Shown: piece by piece, positions 8,782 through 17,628 of the stretch
Layout of the letters: each line of letters opens with the position of its first letter
Position numbering within the stretch: the first letter of the stretch is position 1
NCBI RefSeq assembly: GCF_003627075.1
Contig: NZ_CP032630.1
Location: 3,033,108 to 3,097,107, forward strand
Source: Protaetiibacter intestinalis
GTDB lineage: Bacteria > Actinomycetota > Actinomycetes > Actinomycetales > Microbacteriaceae
Length of the DNA stretch: 64,000 nt
Direction: 5' to 3'
Translations under genes and position numbers: made by a program
Notes under the pieces: model-generated
The model's database searches: none
What the model was told of the DNA's origin: nothing
The model's input: only the letters and a program-made list of their open reading frames with translations

Positions 8782-8912
8782 TTACGGGCCCGCTCCTCCC
8801 GCCATCCGGGTTTCGTTCGGGAGGACGACACGCCGCCGGATGCCGGGAATCGGGTCCGGGCGCGGCGCGTCATCCTCCCGAACAGGGCTCGCGCGCGCGG
8901 GCGCGGCGCGGA

Positions 8913-9866
8913 CTACTCGATGCCGAGCGAGTCGAGCGAGGCGCGGATGGCGGCGGCGGATGCCGCGAAGCGTCCCTGCTCGTCCTCGTCGAACGGCACG
9001 TCGATCACCCGGCGCACGCCCGTGGCATCCACGACGCTCGGCACCGAGAGGGCCACGCCGCTCACGCCGTGGTAGCCGTCGAGCACGCTCGACACCGGCA
9101 GCACGGCGCCCTCGTCGCGCAGGATCGCCTCGACGATGCGCGCGCCCGAGAGCCCGATCGCGTAGTTGGTGGCGCCCTTGCCCGCGATGACCGTGTAGGC
9201 GGCGTTCTTGACGTCGTCGGCGATGCGGTCGAGCTCCGCGCGCGGCAGGGGCCCGCCGCCCGCATCCCAGTGGCCGAGCGGCACCGGCCCGATGCGCGCC
9301 TGCGACCACAGCGCGAACTCCGAGTCGCCGTGCTCGCCGATGATCATGGCGTGCGTGCTCGACGCCGCCACCCCGAGCCGCTCGGCGAGCAGCCAGCGCA
9401 GACGCGCCGAGTCGAGCACCGTGCCGGAGGCGAAGACGCGTGAGGCGGGCAGCCCCGAGAAGCGCTGCGCGGCCACCGCGAGCACGTCGCACGGGTTCGA
9501 GACGATCACGAACACGGCGTTCGGGGCCCGCTCGACGAGCTTCGGCATGAGGTCGCGGATGATGCCCACGTTGACGCCGGCCAGCTCGAGCCGGGTCTGC
9601 CCCGGCTTCTGCTTGGCGCCGGCCGTGATGACGACGACGTTCGAGCCGGCCACGACATCCAGGTCTGCCCCGCCAGAGATGCGCGAGGTGCCCGTGAACG
9701 GGGTGCCGTGCGCGAGGTCGAGCACCTCGGCGTCGACGCGCGCCGCGTCGATGTCGTAGAGCGCCACCTCGCGCGCCGACTCGCGGATGAGCGCGGCGTA
9801 GGCGAGCGAGGTGCCCACCGCGCCTGCGCCGATGACGGACAGCTTCGCGTTCTCGATGACGGCCAT
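8913..9866 (-). CDS. ldh: L-lactate dehydrogenase
   Basis: The 317-residue length is normal. The NAD site is SVIGAGAVGTSLAYAAL at the N-terminus. TAGAKQKPGQTRLEL includes the substrate-loop arginine region, NPCDVL follows, and IGEHGDSEFALW holds the catalytic histidine. The enzyme interconverts pyruvate and L-lactate with NADH. The malate/lactate family could be confused, but KQKPGQTRLEL and GEHGDSE favour lactate. The start MAVIENAKLS was chosen since translation upstream has no conserved sequence. The gene stands alone, 105 bp from the divergent glycosidase gene. Confidence 0.93.
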   Translation of the reverse strand: MAVIENAKLSVIGAGAVGTSLAYAALIRESAREVALYDIDAARVDAEVLDLAHGTPFTGTSRISGGADLDVVAGSNVVVITAGAKQKPGQTRLELAGVNVGIIRDLMPKLVERAPNAVFVIVSNPCDVLAVAAQRFSGLPASRVFASGTVLDSARLRWLLAERLGVAASSTHAMIIGEHGDSEFALWSQARIGPVPLGHWDAGGGPLPRAELDRIADDVKNAAYTVIAGKGATNYAIGLSGARIVEAILRDEGAVLPVSSVLDGYHGVSGVALSVPSVVDATGVRRVIDVPFDEDEQGRFAASAAAIRASLDSLGIE

Positions 9867-9972
9867 GCTCCGATCATGGCGGAGATCCCCCGGATCACGA
9901 CAGGCCGGAAGTCCCAGCCCCGACCAAGACTCCCCTGGCTCGCCGCTCAAGCTCCCCCCGCATCCTCGGTGC

Positions 9973-10950
9973 ATGGAGACGACGCCCCCGACCCCGGACG
10001 ACGGCACCCGCCGCGACCGCGGCCCCGGCGTGACCCGGCGCACCGTGCTCATCGCGGTCGGCACGACGACGGCCCTCGTCGTCGGCGGCGGTGTCTGGTG
10101 GGCGGCCGACCGCTTCCTCATCCCCCACGTCGAGGTCTCCGACGTGCGGGCGCTCGAGCAGCGGAACGGCACCGCGCAGACGGTGTCGGACGACGACGGC
10201 ACCCTCACCGCCGACGCCTACACGAGCGACGACGCGACGATCGCCGTCTCGACGGTGACCACGGGTTCCGGGGACGACACCGTCACCTACTACATCGCCG
10301 ACGTGACGCTCGCGGATGCGACCGTGCTGCGCTCGGCGTTCGCCGACGACTCCTTCGGCACCAACATCATCCAGACCACCTCCGAGATCGCCGCGGCGCA
10401 CGACGCCGTGTTCGCGATCAACGGCGACTACTACGGCTTCCGCGACACGGGCATCGAGATCCGCAACGGCGTGATCTACCGCGACGAGGGCGCCCGGGAG
10501 GGTCTCGCCTTCTACACCGACGGCCACGTCGAGGTGTACGACGAGACCGCCACGAGCGCGCGGGAGCTGCTCGACGCGGGCGTCTGGAACACGCTCTCCT
10601 TCGGCCCGGCGATCGTCGAGCACGGCGAGGCGGTCGACGGGATCGACGAGGCTGAGGTCGACACCAACTTCGGCAACCACTCCATCCAGGGCGCCCAGCC
10701 GCGCACGGCGGTGGGGGTGATCGACGACAACCACCTCGTGTTCGTCGTCGTCGACGGACGCCAGAAGGGCTACAGCGAGGGCGTGACGCTCGGCCGGCTC
10801 GCCGACATCATGATCTCCCTCGGTGCGAGCACCGCCTACAACCTCGACGGCGGCGGCTCGTCCACCATGTACTTCGGCGGCGAGGTGATCAACTCGCCCA
10901 GCAACGGCGGCGAGCGCGGCACCTCCGACATCCTCTACATCGCGGGATGA
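9973..10950 (+). CDS. Membrane-anchored phosphodiester glycosidase (NAGPA-like domain)
   Basis: The 325-residue protein has a basic N-terminus and one membrane segment (RRTVLIAVGTTTALVVGGGV, residues about 22-41), with the rest outside. The domain matches the phosphodiester glycosidase family (GlcNAc-1-phosphodiester alpha-GlcNAcase fold): AVFAINGDYYGFRDTGIEIR, then QPRTAVGVIDDNHLVFVVVD and YNLDGGGSSTMYF near the C-terminus, all characteristic. Family members cut a sugar from a phosphodiester or modify exopolysaccharide. Its stop overlaps the ATG of the GT2-GtrA-CotH gene by 4 nt, so the two are one operon, which suggests work on the same surface glycan. Confidence 0.88.
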   Translation: METTPPTPDDGTRRDRGPGVTRRTVLIAVGTTTALVVGGGVWWAADRFLIPHVEVSDVRALEQRNGTAQTVSDDDGTLTADAYTSDDATIAVSTVTTGSGDDTVTYYIADVTLADATVLRSAFADDSFGTNIIQTTSEIAAAHDAVFAINGDYYGFRDTGIEIRNGVIYRDEGAREGLAFYTDGHVEVYDETATSARELLDAGVWNTLSFGPAIVEHGEAVDGIDEAEVDTNFGNHSIQGAQPRTAVGVIDDNHLVFVVVDGRQKGYSEGVTLGRLADIMISLGASTAYNLDGGGSSTMYFGGEVINSPSNGGERGTSDILYIAG

Positions 10951-13286
10951 GGCGGCCCATGATCGTGCTCATCCCCGCCTACGAGCCGGGCGACCGGCTC
11001 GCCCCGCTCGTCGCGCAGCTGCGGCGGATGGCACCGGAGCTCGCGATCGTCGTCGTCGACGACGGCTCGGGGCCCGCCTTCCGCGCCGTGTTCGACGCGA
11101 CGCGCGTGCTCGGCGCCCAGGTGCTCACGCATCCGCGCAACCTCGGCAAGGCCGCGGCGCTGCGCACGGGGCTGCGCCACGCGCTCGAGCACCATCCGGG
11201 CGCGGATGTCGTGACGGCCGACAGCGACGGCCAGCACACCGCGCAGGACATCCTCCGCGTCGCCGAACGGCTCGACGGGCCGGGCGGGCGGGGAACCGAC
11301 GGGGTGCCGCACCCGGATGCCGGCGGGCGTCCCCTCGTGCTGGGTGCGCGCACCTTCGGGACCGGGACGCCGGCGCGGAGCCGATTCGGGAACGCGGTGT
11401 CGACGGCACTGTTCGGCTTCGCCGCCGGCTACCGCGTGCGCGACACGCAGACGGGGCTGCGCGGCATCCCGGCGGAGCGGATCGCGTGGATGCTCGAGGT
11501 TCCGGGCGAGCGCTTCGCCTACGAGCTCGAGGTGCTGCTGGCCTGCCGCGGCGCGGGAGTGCCCGTCGTCGAGGTGCCGATCGAGACCGTCTACCTCGAG
11601 CGCAACGCCGCGAGCCACTTCCGTCCGCTGCGCGACTCGGCGCTCGTCATGCGGCCCCTGCTGCGCTACCTCGCGGCGTCGTTCGCGGGGTTCCTCGTCG
11701 ACGTCGTGCTGCTGCAGGGGCTCGTGCTGCTGGGGGCGCCGCTGCTCGCGGCGGTCGTGGGGGCGCGGCTCGTGAGCGGCTCGGTGAACTTCGTGCTCAA
11801 CCGCCGCTACGTGTTCCGGGCGCGCGCGGGATCGTGGGGCGGCCAGGCGCTGCGTTACGCGGCGCTCGCCACGATGGTGCTCGGCGTGAACTATCTGGCC
11901 CTCGCCGCGCTCACCTCCCTCGGCGTCGCACTGCTCGCCGTCAAGGTGACGGTCGAGCTCGTGCTGTTCCTCGTCGCCTTCGCGGTGCAGCGGGTGCTCG
12001 TCTTCGCCCGCCGGGTGCGGCCGGCCCGGGCGCACCGCGGGCACCGCATCCGCCGCGCCGCGAGCGCGACCGTCGCCGGGGCGTCGGTGCTCGTGCTCGC
12101 GGGCTGCGCCGTCGCCTCCGGCTCGACGACCACGGCCTCCGAGCCGAGCCCCGCCGCGGATGCGGATCTCTGGGACACCTCGCTCGTGCACGAGGTGAGC
12201 GTCGACGCCGACGACGCCGTGCTCGAGGGCCTCGTCTCGACGTACCTCGAGACGGGCGAGAAGGACTGGGCGGAGGTCAACGTGACGATCGACGGTACGA
12301 CGATCGACCACGTGGGCATCAAGCTCAAGGGCAACTCCTCGCTGCGGCGGATCGACAGCGACACGGCGCTCGCCGAGATCCCGTGGATCATCCGGCTCGA
12401 CAAGTACGTCGACGAGCAGAGCTACCAGGGCGAGACCGAGCTCGTCGTGCGCGGCAACGACTCGGCGACCTCGCTCAACGAGGCGGTCGCGCTCGGGCTG
12501 CTGCGGGCGGCCGGGCTCGCGGCCGAGAACGCGACCGCCGTGCGGTTCTCGGTCGGCGACGGGGATGCCGCACTGCGTCTCGTGATCGAGAACCCGACCG
12601 GGGCGTGGGCGGAGGAGGAGTTCGGCGCCGCGGGCCAGCTGTACAAGGCCGAGAGCGGCGGCGACGAGGAGTACCACGGCGACGATCCCGACGCCTACGC
12701 CGACTCGTGGGACCAGGAGGGCGGGGACGACGAGCTGGCGGCCCTCATCTCGTTCCTGAGGTTCGTGAACGAGTCCGACGACGCGACCTTCGCCGCGGAG
12801 CTCGCCGAGCACCTAGATGTCGACGCCTTCGCGCGCTACCTCGCCTTCCAGGATCTGGTGTCGAACACCGACGACATCGACGGCCCCGGCAACAACTGGT
12901 ACCTCTACGTCGACGACGCCACCGGCGTCGCGACGGTCGTCACGTGGGATCTGAACCTCGCGCTCGGCGGCAGCAACGGCGGGAATCGCGGGGGTGGCGG
13001 GGGCGATCGCGGCCAGGGCGATGCGCCGCGCCAGGACGGCGCGGGTGGCGGCGGCCGGGGCGGCGGCAGCGTCCTGCGCGACCGCTTCCTCGACGTGCCC
13101 GCGTTCGCGGAGCTCTACGCCCAGGCGGCCGCGACGCTGCAGGCGCAGCTCGTCGACAGCGGGGTCGCCGCCGAGCTCGTCGACGACTGGCAGCAGACCC
13201 TCGACGCGGGTGCCGCCGACCTCGTGCCGGCCGCGACGGTCGCGGACGAGGCGGATGCCATCCGCACGAAGCTCGGGATCGGCTGA
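10947..13286 (+). CDS. Three-part fusion: GT2 glycosyltransferase, GtrA membrane domain, CotH-like kinase domain
   Basis: In 779 residues, positions 5-230 are a family-2 glycosyltransferase resembling polyprenol-phosphate mannosyl or glucosyl synthases (VLIPAYEPGD, VVVDDGS, ADSDGQHT with the metal-binding Asp, DTQTGLRGIP). Positions 240-352 are a four-helix GtrA domain (ASFAGFLVDVVLLQG, VNFVLNRRYVFR). Residues 371-387 look like a lipoprotein signal ending LAGC. Positions 410-779 are CotH-like (IKLKGNSS, VVRGNDSATSLNEAVALGLL, NTDDIDGPGNNWYLY, VTWDLNLALGG) with a Gly/Arg/Asp-rich insert. CotH proteins are atypical protein kinases. The reading frame is open throughout. An internal GTG (12015) could also yield a separate CotH lipoprotein. 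The role is inferred as lipid-linked sugar transfer plus phosphorylation at the cell surface. Confidence 0.85.
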   Translation: MRRPMIVLIPAYEPGDRLAPLVAQLRRMAPELAIVVVDDGSGPAFRAVFDATRVLGAQVLTHPRNLGKAAALRTGLRHALEHHPGADVVTADSDGQHTAQDILRVAERLDGPGGRGTDGVPHPDAGGRPLVLGARTFGTGTPARSRFGNAVSTALFGFAAGYRVRDTQTGLRGIPAERIAWMLEVPGERFAYELEVLLACRGAGVPVVEVPIETVYLERNAASHFRPLRDSALVMRPLLRYLAASFAGFLVDVVLLQGLVLLGAPLLAAVVGARLVSGSVNFVLNRRYVFRARAGSWGGQALRYAALATMVLGVNYLALAALTSLGVALLAVKVTVELVLFLVAFAVQRVLVFARRVRPARAHRGHRIRRAASATVAGASVLVLAGCAVASGSTTTASEPSPAADADLWDTSLVHEVSVDADDAVLEGLVSTYLETGEKDWAEVNVTIDGTTIDHVGIKLKGNSSLRRIDSDTALAEIPWIIRLDKYVDEQSYQGETELVVRGNDSATSLNEAVALGLLRAAGLAAENATAVRFSVGDGDAALRLVIENPTGAWAEEEFGAAGQLYKAESGGDEEYHGDDPDAYADSWDQEGGDDELAALISFLRFVNESDDATFAAELAEHLDVDAFARYLAFQDLVSNTDDIDGPGNNWYLYVDDATGVATVVTWDLNLALGGSNGGNRGGGGGDRGQGDAPRQDGAGGGGRGGGSVLRDRFLDVPAFAELYAQAAATLQAQLVDSGVAAELVDDWQQTLDAGAADLVPAATVADEADAIRTKLGIG

Positions 13287-13295
13287 CGCCCCGCC

Positions 13296-13877
13296 TCAGG
13301 CGCGCACGAGCGGCAGGAACACCTCGTCGACGATCTCGACGAGGACCTCGTCGGGCACCGGACCGAGCCGCAGGATCGCCTCCGAGCGGAACAGGTCGAA
13401 GGCGGAACGCGCGACGCGCTCGGAGACGTCCGCCCGCGCCTCGCCGCGTTCGGCGGCGCGGGCGAGGATCGCGGGCACGAGGCTCGGCCGCTCGCCGAGC
13501 ATCTGCGTGCGCAGCTCGGCCGGGGTGATGCCGGTCTCCGCGTAGAAGCCGGCGAGCTGCACGCTCAGCACGACCCACATGCCGAGCCGGTGCTCGTTGG
13601 AGAAGCGCAGCAGCGCGAGCATGTCCTCGCGGAGGCTGCCCGTGTCGGGCGAGACGGTCGGGGTGCGGGCGCCGAGCCGGCGGATCGCCGCCAGGACGAG
13701 CTCTTCGCGCGTGGGCCAGCGTCGGTAGAGCACGGCACGGCTCGTCTGGGCGCGGCTCGCGACGCCCTCGAAGGTGAGGCCCCCGTAGCCCTTCTCCGAG
13801 ATCTCGTCCCAGACGGCGTCGAGGATGGCGTCCTCGAGTTCCGTGCCGCGGCGGCGCGTCGCCTTCTCAAGAGTCAC
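13296..13877 (-). CDS. TetR-family transcriptional regulator
   Basis: The 193-residue protein has an N-terminal TetR HTH: LEDAILDAVWDEISEKGYGG, LTFEGVASRAQTSRAVLYRRW, PTREELVLAAI. The C-terminal half resembles the TetR_C domains of drug-efflux regulators. The GTG start is exactly six bases after TAAGAT (13889-13884), giving a probable leaderless mRNA. It is divergent from an efflux pump and very probably represses both genes; the shared promoter has two direct GCGTATCTT repeats. Confidence 0.92.
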   Translation of the reverse strand: MTLEKATRRRGTELEDAILDAVWDEISEKGYGGLTFEGVASRAQTSRAVLYRRWPTREELVLAAIRRLGARTPTVSPDTGSLREDMLALLRFSNEHRLGMWVVLSVQLAGFYAETGITPAELRTQMLGERPSLVPAILARAAERGEARADVSERVARSAFDLFRSEAILRLGPVPDEVLVEIVDEVFLPLVRA

Positions 13878-13906
13878 TTGCGTATCTTATCGCATCGGCG
13901 TATCTT
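13878..13906. promoter_or_regulatory. Overlapping divergent promoters with direct repeats, TetR/MFS pair
   Basis: For the efflux gene TTGCGT (13878-13883) and TATCTT (13901-13906) have 17-bp spacing. For the regulator, TAAGAT (13889-13884, minus) serves as -10 for a leaderless start at 13877. GCGTATCTT occurs twice (13880-13888, 13898-13906), 18 bp apart, so one bound regulator could cover both promoters. Binding is inferred from the layout. Confidence 0.5.
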
Positions 13907-13946
13907 CCCAAGAGACACAAACGTTTCTTATGTGAAAGCCGCCCCC

Positions 13947-15416
13947 ATGAACGCTCGCCCCACCCCCGTGCCCGCCGACACCGCCATCCCGCCCGGCGTC
14001 ATGCGCACGGCCTGGATCCTCATCGTCGGTGCCTTCGCCGGCATCCTCGACACCACGATCGTCGCCATCGCGCTCGACTCGCTGGCCCGCGAGTTCGACG
14101 TGCCGGTCTCCACGATCCAGTGGATCTCGACCGCCTACCTGCTCGCCCTCGCCGCCGCGATCCCCCTCGTCGGCTGGGCGCAGGCCCGCATCGGCGGCAA
14201 GCGGCTGTGGATCATCGCGCTCAGCGTGTTCCTGCTCGGCTCCGTGCTGTGCGCGACCGCGTGGGACGCCACGAGCCTCATCGCGTTCCGCGTCGTACAG
14301 GGCATCGGCGGCGGCATCCTGTTCCCGCTCATGCAGTCGCTCGCCATGCAGGCGGCCGGCGGACGCACGCGCGGCATGGGGCGGATCATGGCCGTCGTCA
14401 CGGTGCCCGTCGCCCTCGGGCCGATCCTCGGGCCGGTCATCGGCGGTCTCATCCTCGGCAGCCTCAGCTGGCAGTGGCTGTTCCTCGTGAACGTGCCCGT
14501 GGTGCTCGTCGGCATCGCCCTCGCGGTCTGGAAGCTGCCCGACGACTCCGCGCGGCGCACCCGCGCCCGCCTCGACGTCGTCGGGCTCGTGCTGCTCATC
14601 CCCGGCCTCGCACTGCTGCTGCTCGGGCTCTCGAACGTCGAATCCGGCGACAGCCTCGGCCGCGTCGAGGTGTTCGCCCCCTTCGCCGCCGGGCTCGCGC
14701 TCGTCATCGCGTTCGTCGCGTGGTCGCTGCGCCGTCGCGACAGCGCCCTCGTGCGGCTGCGCCTGCTCGGCTCGCACCGCTCCCTCGCCGGGGCGACCGG
14801 CGTGCTCATGCTCTCCGGGGCCGCGCTGTTCGGGGCGATGCTGCTGTTCCCGCTCTACTGGCAGGTGCTGCGCGGCGAGACGGTGCTCGCGGCGGGCCTC
14901 CTGCTCATCCCCCAGGGCGTCGGCTCGCTGCTCGCGCGCCCCGTCGCGGGCGTGCTGCTCGAGCGGATCGGCCCGCGCGCCCTCACGGTCGCCGGCTTCG
15001 CCCTCATCGCCCTCGGCACGGTGCCGTTCGCCCTCGCCGACGCCGAGACCTCGGTGCTGTGGCTCTCGATCGCGGTCGCCGTGCGCGGCTTCGGCCTCGG
15101 CACGGTGCTCATCCCCCTCATGACGGTGTCCATGACGGGGCTCGAGCACGACGAGATCCCCCAGGCGACCATGATCACCCGCATCGCCCAGCAGGTCGGC
15201 GGCGCGTTCGGCACCGCCGCCCTCGCGGTCGTGCTCACGAGCCTCATGGAGGTCGTGCACGGACCGCAGGATGCCGCACGCGCCTTCGACGTCGCGTTCT
15301 GGGTGTCGACGGCGGTCGCCGTCGCGGCCATGCTGCTGAGCCTCGTGCTGCCCGGCCGCGGGCACGACGAGCCCACCCTCGAGGAGGCGGAGGTCGCCGA
15401 GGCGGAAGCGGCCTAG
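13947..15416 (+). CDS. MFS multidrug efflux transporter, EmrB/QacA (DHA2, 14-TM) type
   Basis: The 489-residue length and about 14 hydrophobic segments fit the DHA2 drug:proton antiporters. The family motif [10 protein letters not shown] is in the first membrane segment, [21 protein letters not shown] follows, and the antiporter motif [13 protein letters not shown] is in helix 5. Such pumps export cationic or lipophilic drugs using the proton gradient. A GTG at 13932 is an alternative start. The stop overlaps that of der: the two genes share CTAG at 15413-15416, each using it as TAG. Regulation by the divergent TetR protein is likely. Confidence 0.92.
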   Translation: MNARPTPVPADTAIPPGVMRTAWILIVGAFAGILDTTIVAIALDSLAREFDVPVSTIQWISTAYLLALAAAIPLVGWAQARIGGKRLWIIALSVFLLGSVLCATAWDATSLIAFRVVQGIGGGILFPLMQSLAMQAAGGRTRGMGRIMAVVTVPVALGPILGPVIGGLILGSLSWQWLFLVNVPVVLVGIALAVWKLPDDSARRTRARLDVVGLVLLIPGLALLLLGLSNVESGDSLGRVEVFAPFAAGLALVIAFVAWSLRRRDSALVRLRLLGSHRSLAGATGVLMLSGAALFGAMLLFPLYWQVLRGETVLAAGLLLIPQGVGSLLARPVAGVLLERIGPRALTVAGFALIALGTVPFALADAETSVLWLSIAVAVRGFGLGTVLIPLMTVSMTGLEHDEIPQATMITRIAQQVGGAFGTAALAVVLTSLMEVVHGPQDAARAFDVAFWVSTAVAVAAMLLSLVLPGRGHDEPTLEEAEVAEAEAA

Positions 15417-16954
15417 CGCTTGCGCTTCTCCCGGACGCGCATGTTGACGACGATCGGGGTGCCCTCGAAGCCGTAGACCTCGCGCAGGCGGCGCTGGATG
15501 AAGCGGCGGTACTGCGGGTCGAGGAACCCGGTCGTGAACAGCACGAAGGTCGGCGGGCGGGTGGAGGCCTGGGTGCCGAACAGGATGCGGGGCTGCTTGC
15601 CGCCGCGCACCGGGTGCGGGTGCTCGGCGGTGAGCTCGGCGATGAGCGCGTTGAACTTGCCCGTCGGGATGCGGGTGTCCCAGCTCTCGAGGGCCGTCTC
15701 GAGGGCGGGCACGAGCTTCTCGAGGTGCCGCCCGGTGCGGGCCGAGATGTTGACCCGCGGCGCCCAGGTGACGTGGGCGAGATCCTGCTCGATCTCGCGT
15801 TCCAGGTAGCGGCGGCGGTCGTCGTCGAGCAGGTCCCACTTGTTGTAGGCGAGCACGAGCGCACGGCCCGATTCGAGCACGAGGTCGATGATGCGCAGAT
15901 CCTGCACGCTGATCGGCTCGGTCACGTCGAGCACGACCACCGCGACCTCCGCCTTCTCGAGCGCGGCGGCGGTGCGCAGCGACGCGTAGAAGTCGGCACC
16001 CTGCTGCAGGTGCACGCGCTTGCGGATGCCGGCCGTGTCGACGAAGGTCCAGATGCGTCCGCCGAGCTCGATCTGCTCGTCGACGGGGTCGCGCGTGGTG
16101 CCCGCGAGCTCGTTGACGACGACGCGCTCCTCGCCCGCGGCCTTGTTGAGCAGCGAGCTCTTGCCGACGTTCGGGCGCCCGAGGATCGCAACCCGGCGCG
16201 GGCCGCCGATCTCCTGCTTGGCGACCGCCGACACCTCCGGCAGCACCGTCATGGCGTGGTCGAGCAGGTCCGCGACCCCGCGGCCGTGCAGTGCCGAGAC
16301 GGGCCACGGCTCGCCGAGGCCGAGACTCCACAGCTCCGCGGCCTGCGGGTCCTTGATGGCGTCGTCCGCCTTGTTCGCGACGAGGATGACGGGCTTCTTC
16401 GAACCGCGCAGCATCCGCACGACGTGCTCGTCGGTCGCCGTCGCACCGACGTTGACGTCGACGACGAACAGCACGGCATCCGCGAGGTCGACCGCGACCT
16501 CCGCCTGCGCCGCGACCGAGGCGTTGATGCCGCGGGCGTCGGGCTCCCAGCCGCCCGTGTCGACGAGGGTGAACCGCCTGCCCAGCCACTCGGCCTTGTA
16601 CGAGACGCGGTCGCGCGTGACGCCCGGAACGTCCTCGACGACCGCCTCGCGACGGCCGAGGATGCGGTTGACGAGCGCCGACTTGCCGACGTTCGGCCGG
16701 CCGACGATCGCGAGCACCGGCAGCGCCGGCAGGTAGGTGATGCCGTCGGGTCCCGCCTCGGCGGCCTCGAGCACCTCGAGGTCGTCCTCGTCGAGCTCGT
16801 AGTCGGCCAGTCCCGCGCGCAGCGACGCGGCGCGCTGCTCGGCGACGTCGTCGTCGAGTTCGGCGAGCCGCTCGGCGAGCTCCGGGTCGATCGCGTCGAA
16901 GTCGTCGTCGGCGTCGAACTCGGCGTCGGAGCGGTCGTGGTCGCGCTCGGTCAT
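15413..16954 (-). CDS. der: Ribosome biogenesis GTPase Der (EngA)
   Basis: The 513-residue protein has the tandem GTPase domains unique to Der. The first has [29 protein letters not shown] and NKAD. The second has [30 protein letters not shown] and NKWD, then the C-terminal KH-like domain ending in MRVREKRKR. Der acts in 50S subunit assembly. The N-terminus carries an acidic extension of about 75 residues rich in Asp and Glu, as in many actinobacterial homologues. It follows cmk by 11 bp with an AGGAC ribosome site, repeating the cmk-der order known in M. tuberculosis. Confidence 0.97.
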   Translation of the reverse strand: MTERDHDRSDAEFDADDDFDAIDPELAERLAELDDDVAEQRAASLRAGLADYELDEDDLEVLEAAEAGPDGITYLPALPVLAIVGRPNVGKSALVNRILGRREAVVEDVPGVTRDRVSYKAEWLGRRFTLVDTGGWEPDARGINASVAAQAEVAVDLADAVLFVVDVNVGATATDEHVVRMLRGSKKPVILVANKADDAIKDPQAAELWSLGLGEPWPVSALHGRGVADLLDHAMTVLPEVSAVAKQEIGGPRRVAILGRPNVGKSSLLNKAAGEERVVVNELAGTTRDPVDEQIELGGRIWTFVDTAGIRKRVHLQQGADFYASLRTAAALEKAEVAVVVLDVTEPISVQDLRIIDLVLESGRALVLAYNKWDLLDDDRRRYLEREIEQDLAHVTWAPRVNISARTGRHLEKLVPALETALESWDTRIPTGKFNALIAELTAEHPHPVRGGKQPRILFGTQASTRPPTFVLFTTGFLDPQYRRFIQRRLREVYGFEGTPIVVNMRVREKRKR

Positions 16955-16965
16955 GTCGTGTCCTG

Positions 16966-17628
16966 TCAGTGGGGGATCGTGTCGTGCACCAGCTCGACGA
17001 CCGCCTGCACGGTGCCGGCGAAGTCCAGGTGCGTGGAGTCGATCGTCGTGACCCCGGGCGCCGCGGTCAGGAAGTCGACCACCTGGGCGTCCCGGCGGTC
17101 CCGCTCGCGCAGTTGCTCCGCCGTGGAGGCGGCACCGGGGGCGAGCTCGGCCGATCGCCTGGCAATCCTAACGGCTTCGTCGGCGGTGAGCAGGATCCGC
17201 ACCTCGGCGTCGGGCGCGACGACGGTCGTGATGTCGCGTCCCTCGACGACGATGCCGGGCGCATCCGAGGCCCGGATGAGCCGACGGAACGCGTCGTTGA
17301 GGGCCGTCCGCACCTCCGGGATGCGCGCGACGTCGCTCACGAGCGCCGAGACGCGCGGCTCGCGGATCGCGATCGTGACGTCGGCGTCGCCGACCCGCAC
17401 CACCGTGCCGGCGTCGGTCACCTCGGTCGTGTACGCGAAGTCGCCGAGCAGCGCGACCACGGCATCCGCGTCGGCGGTGTCGACCCCGCGCTCGAGCGCG
17501 AGCCAGGTGAGGGCGCGGTAGGCCGCCCCGGTGTCGAGGAAGGCGTAGCCGAGCGCGCGCGAGGCCGCGCGGCTCACGCTCGACTTGCCCGAGCCCGCGG
17601 GCCCGTCGACGGCGACGACGACGGCCAT
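16966..17628 (-). CDS. cmk: Cytidylate kinase
   Basis: The 220-residue enzyme phosphorylates CMP and dCMP with ATP. It shows the P-loop [15 protein letters not shown] at the N-terminus, [13 protein letters not shown] for nucleotide binding, and [21 protein letters not shown] with [11 protein letters not shown] in the lid region. I start at the ATG that overlaps the tyrA stop by one base (TGATG); an upstream ATG at 17655 would add nine residues that lie inside tyrA. It belongs to the long minus-strand block and is followed by der. Confidence 0.95.
   Translation of the reverse strand: MAVVVAVDGPAGSGKSSVSRAASRALGYAFLDTGAAYRALTWLALERGVDTADADAVVALLGDFAYTTEVTDAGTVVRVGDADVTIAIREPRVSALVSDVARIPEVRTALNDAFRRLIRASDAPGIVVEGRDITTVVAPDAEVRILLTADEAVRIARRSAELAPGAASTAEQLRERDRRDAQVVDFLTAAPGVTTIDSTHLDFAGTVQAVVELVHDTIPH

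Noticed and set aside
8686..8912. Possible TPP or FMN riboswitch before the NMT1-like binding protein
   Set aside because: None of the conserved CTGAGA/ACCTGATC-type TPP blocks or FMN helices could be found on either strand.
14120..17521. Open frame of 1133 codons on the plus strand
   Set aside because: It runs through the MFS gene in another frame and antisense to der and cmk; low-complexity composition shows it is a shadow.
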